This document shows positions 1 to 4,879 of a stretch of 9,102 bases of DNA, piece after piece (position 1 is the first letter of the stretch; every line of letters begins with the position of its first letter). Under the pieces are notes generated by a model. It did not search any database. It had not been told where the DNA came from and saw only the letters and a list, made by a program, of their open reading frames with translations. Where the stretch lies: contig JAPDMB010000021.1 in the NCBI GenBank assembly GCA_025920305.1, forward strand, positions 1 to 9,102, in the 5' to 3' direction. Source of the stretch: Candidatus Parvarchaeota archaeon (GTDB lineage Archaea; Nanobdellota; Nanobdellia; Parvarchaeales; Parvarchaeaceae). The translations under genes and the position numbers were made by a program.

Positions 1-40
1 GACCTTCTTCCTCTCTAATACGAACTCTTATACTTCTCCT

Positions 41-48
41 ATTTATAA
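41..48 (-). promoter_or_regulatory. Possible TATA box for a gene left of the window
   Basis: On the minus strand this reads TTATAAAT, close to an archaeal TATA box. Initiation would fall near position 19, reading out of the window to the left. No start codon is visible in the remaining bases, so the gene it would serve is not seen. It is placed as a minus-strand element because the next gene to the right ends at 104 on the same strand. An AT-rich chance match is possible. Confidence 0.3.
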
Positions 49-103
49 GCCTTTCGTCTGTTTTGTTGTTTTTTGCGGAGTAGCAAACTATTGGATGGAT
101 ATT

Positions 104-427
104 CTATCCTCTGGCGCTGGGTCTTCTGAGGATGACTCTCACCAAGCCTAGGAAGGACACTGAGATCCCAACGGCGTAGACCAGGACTCCGATCAGGTCC
201 GCATCGGAGCCGGGGGAGGCCACGGCGAGGAGAAAGCCGGCCGCAAATATGAGGTTCAGCATCAGCATGGACGAGAACAGGGCAGGGGAATACCTATAGA
301 GCCTTATCCTGGCTATACCAGCATCCTTGTCCCTGTTCAGATATATGTAGAATAACGAGGTGGAGACGAATATCAACGTGCCTGTGAGCGACAGAATCAC
401 CGCCAGAAGCTCGTCGTAGTTTATCAT
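104..427 (-). CDS. Small three-TM membrane protein (107 aa), unknown function
   Basis: I do not recognise the family. Hydrophobic segments lie at about residues 7-30, 48-70 and 78-100. The loop at 31-46 is rich in Arg/Lys and the tail carries Arg pairs, so by the positive-inside rule the N-terminus is outside and the C-terminus cytoplasmic. The start at 427 is preferred over an upstream in-frame ATG at 460 because AGGAGG lies five bases before it and the ATG overlaps the TGA of the upstream gene by 4 bp (ATGA). This implies translational coupling with the 121-aa membrane protein. Both proteins have the same three-TM topology, suggesting a heteromeric membrane complex or an old tandem duplication. 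No catalytic motif or cofactor site is visible. Confidence 0.75.
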   Translation of the reverse strand: MINYDELLAVILSLTGTLIFVSTSLFYIYLNRDKDAGIARIRLYRYSPALFSSMLMLNLIFAAGFLLAVASPGSDADLIGVLVYAVGISVSFLGLVRVILRRPSARG

Positions 428-789
428 ATGAACCTCCTGAACAGCTTGAACCATGACCACACCACAGATGTCACTATCAGGTATGTCGCACCGCCAAGTG
501 CCTCAGCCAAAGCCTTCAAAACCTCCGCCTGCAGTATGTTCGCATCGGCTGTGCCTAAGTAGTAAATGGTGAAGACGAGGACGAAGAGAAACGAGGCGAC
601 CACAAGCCTGTTCATGGCTTTCGTCGATCTTACCGCGTCAATGGACCAGGCTATGATAGGCGCCTTTGTCCTTCTCTCTTTGAATATCGCATAGACCATC
701 AGGATGGACAGCGCCGATGCAAATATGCCGTTCAGCGCCTCGAACACGATCCACCAGAGATGGAACTCATTGTAAGTCACCGGAAACAT
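424..789 (-). CDS. Small three-TM membrane protein (121 aa), unknown function
   Basis: Family not recognised. Hydrophobic stretches lie at about residues 11-36, 61-79 and 95-117, with a basic loop (KERR near 37-40) between the first two and an Arg-rich C-terminus, giving an N-out, C-in topology. The first segment is rich in aromatic residues (LWW). ATG at 789 is chosen over a TTG two codons upstream because a TATA-like TTTAAATA centred about 25 nt upstream would place transcription initiation at the ATG, a leaderless mRNA. The gene overlaps the following 107-aa membrane protein by 4 bp, so the two should be co-expressed. The VKOR-family gene lies 44 bp upstream on the same strand, but the promoter between them suggests at least partly independent transcription. 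Confidence 0.75.
   Translation of the reverse strand: MFPVTYNEFHLWWIVFEALNGIFASALSILMVYAIFKERRTKAPIIAWSIDAVRSTKAMNRLVVASFLFVLVFTIYYLGTADANILQAEVLKALAEALGGATYLIVTSVVWSWFKLFRRFI
431..438 (-). promoter_or_regulatory. Shine-Dalgarno site fixing the start at 427
   Basis: The minus strand reads AGGAGGTT, with five bases between AGGAGG and the ATG at 427. It lies inside the end of the upstream coding region and decides the start of the 107-aa protein over the in-frame ATG at 460. Confidence 0.7.
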
Positions 790-810
790 AATCAATCTAA
801 TTATTTTATA

Positions 811-818
811 TATTTAAA
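811..818 (-). promoter_or_regulatory. TATA box for the two-gene membrane-protein operon
   Basis: The minus strand reads TTTAAATA, followed by TATATAAA at 805-812. Its centre is about 25 nt from the ATG at 789, the archaeal spacing for a leaderless transcript. It lies in the short gap after the VKOR-family stop codon. Confidence 0.6.
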
Positions 819-833
819 AGACCAGACTGCGCA

Positions 834-1334
834 TCAGGGCTCCGAAAGGATCGCGGCCCTCATCTTCGAGCCCTTTGTGAAGACCAGGTAGCTTATTATC
901 ACAAAGTCTATTATTATGGCGGCATGCATCACCGTGCAGTAGAGGCATATCGCCCTGACGACCGCCAGCTCCAGATACAGGAGGTACGCCACGACTGCTA
1001 TGCCTAAGAACCTCCAGCCGAACAGGAAGCGGAGGACATGCCTTGCGGTCCTTCCGCCGGCGTATGACATCATGATCACGAGGGCTATGTTTACGATGAA
1101 CCAGACTGCCGCCAGCAGGTCCAGGGATACAGGACCGACATTCGCGTAGCTGCTCAGCAGGACCTTCGCGCAGTTGAAAGATGCACCCAATATGTTTCCA
1201 GGCAGCTGGCAGAAGGGAGGCAGATAATGGACCGCATATATCTCATACAGGACGGTCGAAGAGGATATTAAGCCTATGACCGACATCGTCATGAGTATTA
1301 TGAAGTCCTTCCTGCTTATCTTCAGCTTTGGCAT
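834..1334 (-). CDS. VKOR-family membrane thiol oxidoreductase
   Basis: Vitamin K epoxide reductase homologue. In prokaryotes this family reoxidises thioredoxin-like partners with quinone, driving disulfide formation on the outer face of the membrane. The 166-aa protein has the family layout: a first TM at about 13-33, a loop with Cys42 and Cys55, a conserved-type Ser70 (VGPVS) before the next helix, further TMs at about 73-90, 106-123 and 133-153, and the active-site CLYC (Cys130, Cys133) at the start of the last helix, followed by His137. All four redox cysteines are present. There is no fused thioredoxin domain, and no DsbA-like partner is in the window. The ATG at 1334 has TATAAAAA centred about 26 nt upstream, so the message is probably leaderless. 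It is divergent from spt5. Confidence 0.9.
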   Translation of the reverse strand: MPKLKISRKDFIILMTMSVIGLISSSTVLYEIYAVHYLPPFCQLPGNILGASFNCAKVLLSSYANVGPVSLDLLAAVWFIVNIALVIMMSYAGGRTARHVLRFLFGWRFLGIAVVAYLLYLELAVVRAICLYCTVMHAAIIIDFVIISYLVFTKGSKMRAAILSEP

Positions 1335-1355
1335 TTAAACCCTAAACTTTTATGG

Positions 1356-1363
1356 TTTTTATA
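1356..1363 (-). promoter_or_regulatory. TATA box for the VKOR-family gene
   Basis: The minus strand reads TATAAAAA, centred about 26 nt upstream of the ATG at 1334, implying transcription starts at or next to the start codon. It shares a 93-bp divergent region with the spt5 promoter. Confidence 0.6.
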
Positions 1364-1388
1364 GATTTCCACTCCGCCTCATAACTTA

Positions 1389-1395
1389 TTTATAT
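1389..1395 (+). promoter_or_regulatory. TATA box for the spt5-L11-DedA transcript
   Basis: TTTATAT lies about 36 nt before the ATG at 1428, predicting initiation near 1418 and a leader of about ten bases. This placement argues against the in-frame GTG at 1398, which would lie upstream of the predicted transcription start. Confidence 0.55.
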
Positions 1396-1427
1396 CTGTG
1401 AGTCCATCCATATTTGTTCTAAATGAT

Positions 1428-1925
1428 ATGGAAGATGGAAGCCAAAAGATGGAGAGGACAGAGGAGCCGCATTACTTCATCGTGCGCGTGACGATCGGGA
1501 GGGAGATGCAGGTATTCGAGAGGCTCAAGTCCCAGATCCCGAAGGAAGGGGGTATATACTCGCTGATGAAGCCATACAACCTCAAAGGCTACATAATCGT
1601 GGAAGCCAGGGATGTGGAGAGCGTCCAGAAGCTCATCTACAACATAAAGCATGTGAGGGGCATAATAAGGAAGGAGATAAGCCTCGGCGAAGTCCTCAGG
1701 AGCGTGAAGAGGAAGGAGCAGACTGTCAGCATAAACATAGGGGACATAGTCAAGGTGCTGTCCGGCCCGTTCAAGGGGGAGACCGCTTCCGTCAAATCCA
1801 TAAACAAGGAGAGGGGGGAGGTGGGTGTCATGTTCCTGGAATCTGCGGTGCCCATAAGCGTGAACATAAAGATCTCGGATGTGATGGTCACCAAGACGGA
1901 GGATCAAAATGAGAGTAAAAGTTAA
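1428..1925 (+). CDS. spt5: Transcription elongation factor Spt5 (archaeal NusG)
   Basis: Processivity factor that binds the RNA polymerase clamp, normally with Spt4, and links transcription to translation. Counting from 1428 (165 aa), the NGN domain spans about 15-85 (YFIVRVTIGRE at its start, GYIIVEA in the core) and the KOW domain about 101-150 (GDIVKVLSGPFKGETASV). This is near the usual archaeal length of about 150 aa, with a short charged N-terminal extension. The exact start is uncertain: an in-frame GTG at 1398 lies too close to the TATA box, and ATG at 1449 is an alternative nearer the usual family N-terminus. The end overlaps L11 by 17 bp, so the two are co-transcribed. SecE, the usual upstream neighbour in archaea, is absent. 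Confidence 0.92.
   Translation: MEDGSQKMERTEEPHYFIVRVTIGREMQVFERLKSQIPKEGGIYSLMKPYNLKGYIIVEARDVESVQKLIYNIKHVRGIIRKEISLGEVLRSVKRKEQTVSINIGDIVKVLSGPFKGETASVKSINKERGEVGVMFLESAVPISVNIKISDVMVTKTEDQNESKS
1898..1902 (+). promoter_or_regulatory. Shine-Dalgarno site for L11
   Basis: GGAGG lies six bases before the L11 ATG at 1909, inside the 3' end of spt5. It supports this start and re-initiation or coupled translation within the operon. Confidence 0.7.
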
Positions 1926-2352
1926 GCTGATAATTGAGGGAGGGAAGGCGACACCTGCGCCGCCGCTCGGACCCAGGATAACACAGCTCGGGTTGAAGCC
2001 TCCGGAGGTCGTAAAGAGGATAAATGATGCGACGGCGGACTATGAGGGGTTGAAGGTGCCCGTCGAGATAGAGGTGGACAAGCAGACGAAGGAGTATACT
2101 GTGAAGGTCTACAGCCCGCCGGTCTCGCAGCTGCTTATCAAGGCTGCGAAGATCGAGAAGGGGTTCGGCGACAGGAAGGAGAGCGCATCGATAAGTTTCG
2201 ACGACGTGAAGGAGATAGCCAGACAGAAAGCTCCCTCATCCCTCGCGAGATCCGAGCAGGCTCTGATCAACGAAATACTGGGCTCGTGCCTGAGCATGGG
2301 TCTGAAGGTGGACGGTAGGGATCCGAGGGAGTTCATAAGGAAACAAAGATGA
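1909..2352 (+). CDS. rpl11: Large-subunit ribosomal protein L11
   Basis: Binds 23S rRNA at the GTPase-associated centre, where it supports elongation-factor turnover. The 147-aa sequence shows the N-terminal motif PAPPLGP (16-22), the NTD to about 70 and the rRNA-binding CTD from about 71, ending in GSCLSMGLKVDGRDPREF, the characteristic L11 C-terminal signature. It is somewhat shorter than archaeal L11 proteins of about 160 aa. It starts inside spt5 with its own Shine-Dalgarno site. In many archaea L1 and L10 follow L11; here a DedA-family gene follows after one base, so the conserved ribosomal string is broken on this side. Confidence 0.95.
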   Translation: MRVKVKLIIEGGKATPAPPLGPRITQLGLKPPEVVKRINDATADYEGLKVPVEIEVDKQTKEYTVKVYSPPVSQLLIKAAKIEKGFGDRKESASISFDDVKEIARQKAPSSLARSEQALINEILGSCLSMGLKVDGRDPREFIRKQR

Positions 2353-2353
2353 T

Positions 2354-2971
2354 ATGCTCCCCCTAAGCGTAGACTCAATAACAGCCCTGATATCCCAGTA
2401 TGAATACATCGCGATATTCGTGCTGATGCTGCTCGAGTCTATAATACTCCCGATACCCAGCGAGATCATCCTGCCTTTCACCGGGTTCCTGATCGCGCTT
2501 AATAAGATAAACCCGTACTTAGGGGCTGCTGACGCGGTCGCCGCATCCGTCCTGGGAAGCATAATAGGCTACTACCTGGGCCTGTTCCTGGGCGTGGACG
2601 TCTTCCTGAATTACAGCCGTAAAGCCGGTTTAAAGGATACGACCTACTACTCCGGCATCGCCTGGATAAAGAGGTACGGTGTTTACTTTGCGTTCTTCTC
2701 CAAACTCCTGCCAGCGATAAGGTCGATCGCATCGATAATATGCGGCGCCTTCAAGATGGACTTCAAAAGGTTCATCATATATTCGACCCTTGGCATAGCC
2801 ATATGGTCCGGCGCTTTGATCTACATCGGCTACTCGCTTACGAGCAGATGGATGAGCGCAGGGTACGATATAGCAAGCATCACACCCTATATAGTCATAA
2901 TAGCGATCGCCGTCCTGCTCTATTTCCTCCGGAAGCCGATTATGAACCTTTTTCGCAGGCCTGGAAGATAA
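2354..2971 (+). CDS. DedA-family (VTT domain) integral membrane protein
   Basis: DedA/VTT proteins are polytopic membrane proteins linked to lipid scrambling or flipping and membrane-potential homeostasis. The 205-aa protein has the family pattern: Glu28 and the re-entrant motif PIPSE (33-37) followed by Gly44, a Gly-rich helix at about 61-80, the second signature FFSKLLPAIRS (114-124) with Pro120 and Arg123, then GAFKMDFKRF and a helix with Trp151. The last TM is about 178-193, followed by a basic cytoplasmic tail. Lys117 sits where many members have Arg in the (F/Y)xxRxxPxxR motif. The ATG lies one base after the L11 stop, so it should be co-transcribed with spt5 and L11. No strong Shine-Dalgarno precedes it. 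The substrate cannot be told from sequence. Confidence 0.9.
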   Translation: MLPLSVDSITALISQYEYIAIFVLMLLESIILPIPSEIILPFTGFLIALNKINPYLGAADAVAASVLGSIIGYYLGLFLGVDVFLNYSRKAGLKDTTYYSGIAWIKRYGVYFAFFSKLLPAIRSIASIICGAFKMDFKRFIIYSTLGIAIWSGALIYIGYSLTSRWMSAGYDIASITPYIVIIAIAVLLYFLRKPIMNLFRRPGR

Positions 2972-3010
2972 GACATCTAAATGATCTAAGCCCTTCTAGG
3001 CTGAAAGGCA

Positions 3011-3016
3011 TTAAAA
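3011..3016 (+). promoter_or_regulatory. Possible TATA box for tRNA-Cys
   Basis: TTAAAA is centred about 33 nt before the tRNA 5' end, predicting a 5' leader of about seven bases. The match is modest and rests on spacing only; transcription from the DedA promoter is another route. Confidence 0.35.
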
Positions 3017-3046
3017 TCCGGGATGACATAAAATGAATTAGCACAT

Positions 3047-3158
3047 GGTGAGCTGACAGAGCGGTTATGTACTCGTCTGCAAATGACAGATGCTGTCATA
3101 GCATTTATCAGGACATAACCGAAAACGAGGTATGCGGGTCCGACTCCCGCGCTCACCT
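3047..3158 (+). tRNA. tRNA-Cys (GCA) with a 41-nt intron
   Basis: The acceptor stem is GGTGAGC (3047-3053) with GCTCACC (3151-3157), followed by discriminator T at 3158, the expected U73 of Cys tRNAs; no CCA is encoded. A short D stem ACA/TGT (3056-3058/3068-3070) encloses a GG-containing loop like that of bacterial tRNA-Cys. The anticodon stem is CTCGT/ACGAG (3072-3076/3125-3129) with loop CTGCAAA and anticodon GCA at 3079-3081. The variable loop is four bases, and the T stem GCGGG/CCCGC (3134-3138/3146-3150) encloses TCCGACT. Removing 3083-3123 leaves 71 nt, a normal class I length. Two oddities are C at T-loop position 55, normally U, and an intron segment complementary to the D arm. The cognate synthetase gene lies 1.7 kb downstream. 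Confidence 0.93.
3083..3123 (+). other. tRNA-Cys intron at position 37/38
   Basis: The borders are inferred from the mature tRNA fold and may slide by one base within A-runs at both ends. The intron begins with a perfect 7-bp hairpin, ATGACAG/CTGTCAT (3083-3089/3093-3099) with a 3-nt loop, and ends with ACATAACCG (3113-3121), an exact reverse complement of exon bases 3062-3070 in the D arm. The four anticodon-loop bases that should form the central helix of a canonical bulge-helix-bulge pair at only two positions with 3118-3121, so the splice motif looks relaxed. Confidence 0.8.
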
Positions 3159-3161
3159 AAT

Positions 3162-3167
3162 TATAAA
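3162..3167 (+). promoter_or_regulatory. TATA box for the hydroxyacid dehydrogenase gene
   Basis: TATAAA begins four bases after the tRNA 3' end and is centred about 26 nt before the ATG at 3191. This predicts a leaderless message and separates the gene from the tRNA. Confidence 0.6.
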
Positions 3168-3190
3168 TTCACGTGCGGATATTCCATCTA

Positions 3191-4177
3191 ATGAAGATCT
3201 TAATGTTTGACGTCAGCGACCTGGAGAACGAGCGAATAAGGAAGTTCGCCGATGAGAACAAAGAGCTCGACATAAAAGTCTATAGGACGGACGTAACCGC
3301 TGTAAAAGATGAAGACTGCGACGCTGATGTCATATCTATCTTCATCAATTCTGCCATCAAGAGGGAAAACCTTGAGAGGTTCACCAGACTTAAATTTATA
3401 TTGACTAGATCGACTGGATTTGACCATATAGATATAAACGAATGTAAAAATAGGGGGATAAAGGTGTGCAACGTTCCAGATTACGGCGATGCTACCGTGG
3501 CTGAGTTCGTGTTCTTCCTGGCTTTATGCCTGATGCGGGGGACACGTCTAGACCGGACGGGGGAGATAAAGACTACGCCTGGAAGAGAACTGAACGGGAA
3601 GACGATCGGGATAATCGGAGCCGGAAGGATAGGGACAAGAGTAGCGGAGATAGCCAAAGCTTTTAGGATGAGGATACTTTACGACTCGCATCGGAACAAT
3701 CAGATCATAGACGGCATGGGCGGGCTTAAGGTCGGACTGGATGAACTGCTCAGCTCGTCTGATATAGTCAGCCTGCATGTCCCGCTGACGGATGAGACGT
3801 ATCATCTCATCAATAAGGACAATATAAAACGCTTCAAGCCCGGCTCCTTCATCATAAACACCTCAAGGGGCGCAACCATCGACACAGAAGCGCTGATAGA
3901 GGGGCTTGATTCTGGGACCATCGCAGGCGCAGCACTCGATGTCATAGAAGGGGAAGAATTCTCAGGCCGGGAGATGGAGATAATAAGAAAGAAGGAAAAC
4001 TATGACATGCTCAGGATAGCCCTGGAGGGTAATATACTCAGGAGATATGAGAACGTGATACTGACGCCCCACATCGCCTACAATACGCATGAAGCCCTTG
4101 GAAGGATCATAGACGAGACGCTTGAAAACCTGTCAAGCATCGCAAGCGGAAAGGAGCCTAGGAATCAGCTCGACTGA
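3191..4177 (+). CDS. D-isomer-specific 2-hydroxyacid dehydrogenase (NAD-dependent)
   Basis: Interconverts a D-2-hydroxyacid and its 2-oxoacid. Counting from 3191 (328 aa), a catalytic-domain segment carries STGFDHID, the Rossmann signature GAGRIG follows at 143-148, and Asp165 ends the second strand (ILYD), pointing to NAD rather than NADP. Catalytic residues are Arg226 (TSRG), Glu255 (in LDVIEGEE) and His294 (TPHIAYNT). About 30 extra residues between Glu255 and His294 (GREMEIIRKKENYDML onward) resemble the D-lactate dehydrogenase branch more than compact phosphoglycerate dehydrogenases, and no C-terminal ACT domain is present, so classical SerA is unlikely. The ATG at 3191 is preferred over a GTG at 3173 because of the TATA spacing. 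The substrate is not certain. Confidence 0.9.
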   Translation: MKILMFDVSDLENERIRKFADENKELDIKVYRTDVTAVKDEDCDADVISIFINSAIKRENLERFTRLKFILTRSTGFDHIDINECKNRGIKVCNVPDYGDATVAEFVFFLALCLMRGTRLDRTGEIKTTPGRELNGKTIGIIGAGRIGTRVAEIAKAFRMRILYDSHRNNQIIDGMGGLKVGLDELLSSSDIVSLHVPLTDETYHLINKDNIKRFKPGSFIINTSRGATIDTEALIEGLDSGTIAGAALDVIEGEEFSGREMEIIRKKENYDMLRIALEGNILRRYENVILTPHIAYNTHEALGRIIDETLENLSSIASGKEPRNQLD

Positions 4178-4235
4178 CCGTCTTAATAGAGCCAACCAAA
4201 CGAAGGGGGCCAAGCATTTCATTCCCTCTAATCCC

Positions 4236-4255
4236 AGGGCACAAAACACTGCCCT
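4236..4255 (+). other. Small hairpin in the gap after the dehydrogenase
   Basis: AGGGCA (4236-4241) pairs with TGCCCT (4250-4255) around an 8-nt loop. No T-run follows, so it is not a clear archaeal terminator. It could stabilise the 3' end of the dehydrogenase message or be chance. Apart from this and the downstream TATA box, nothing else is visible in 4178-4337. Confidence 0.3.
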
Positions 4256-4302
4256 ATGTCATTTGAATAGGTCTTAAAGCCCGTACGACCGATAGTAATT
4301 TA

Positions 4303-4310
4303 TTTATAAA
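4303..4310 (+). promoter_or_regulatory. TATA box for the two-TM protein gene
   Basis: TTTATAAA is centred about 31 nt before the ATG at 4338, predicting a leader of about five bases. A purine- and AT-rich element lies just upstream. Confidence 0.6.
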
Positions 4311-4337
4311 CTGCGCAATACAGTATACTGAGGATAT

Positions 4338-4847
4338 ATGGGCGAGATTCATAAGAGACTGCACGACCTGGCGATAAAACTGTCGGTTTATTCCTCGATA
4401 TTGGATTTCGGACTCATGCTGTCGGTCCTTCTTGTGGGGTATAAGGTCTTCCCGGAACAGATCTCTTCGATGCTGTTGTCCATATTCACGAGGGCCATAA
4501 CATACATAACTCTGACGACCATAACCTTCTTCCTGCTTGCTTTTGTAATTAAGAACAGATCCATGATTATCAATATAAGGACGACTCCTCGCAGGACGGT
4601 CTTTTCGCTGCTGAACCGCGGGCAGTTCACACCCCCGGTCGTGAGGAAGGTCAAAGTTTATACCGTAGGCGACAAGGTCGCTGATACGGCGCAGCCTGTC
4701 AGGCTGTCAAATGTCAATCCGCCTAGAGAAGCCAAGGTAAATTATGTGAGGGATGATGGCAAATTGTTCGTCAATCTAAATGGCGTGTGGCTCGCTGCCG
4801 GAAAAGATAGGTTTCTGAAGGTCAAGAGACCGTACGTAGAATACTAA
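4338..4847 (+). CDS. Two-TM membrane protein with soluble C-terminal domain, unknown function
   Basis: I do not recognise the family. The 169-aa protein has a short amphipathic N-terminus, TM segments at about 19-38 and 53-71, and a hydrophilic C-terminal part of about 98 residues that is strongly basic in its first half (RTTPRR, RKVKV) and therefore probably cytoplasmic. The end (GKLFVNLNGVWLAAGKDRFLKVKRPYVEY) alternates in a beta-like pattern and may form a small beta-sheet domain. There are no cysteines and no recognisable catalytic motif. It has its own TATA box and is convergent with cysS, the stops being 32 bp apart. Normal start, spacing and codon use support a real gene. Confidence 0.8.
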   Translation: MGEIHKRLHDLAIKLSVYSSILDFGLMLSVLLVGYKVFPEQISSMLLSIFTRAITYITLTTITFFLLAFVIKNRSMIINIRTTPRRTVFSLLNRGQFTPPVVRKVKVYTVGDKVADTAQPVRLSNVNPPREAKVNYVRDDGKLFVNLNGVWLAAGKDRFLKVKRPYVEY

Positions 4848-4879
4848 GAGAGCACCTGAAAGAGGAACACTACTCCGCT

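Noticed and set aside
1398..1427. Upstream GTG start extending Spt5 by ten residues
   Set aside because: The GTG lies only about 6 bases past the TATA box centre and upstream of the predicted transcription start.
1419..1907. Long minus-strand open frames opposite spt5, and similar frames opposite cysS and the ATPase gene
   Set aside because: They are shadows of strong coding genes: His/Leu/Pro- or Arg/Ser-rich, without motifs or promoters.
3173..3190. GTG start six codons upstream in the hydroxyacid dehydrogenase
   Set aside because: The TATA box at 3162-3167 places initiation near 3191, so the GTG would not be transcribed; MKILMFDVS is also a normal family N-terminus.
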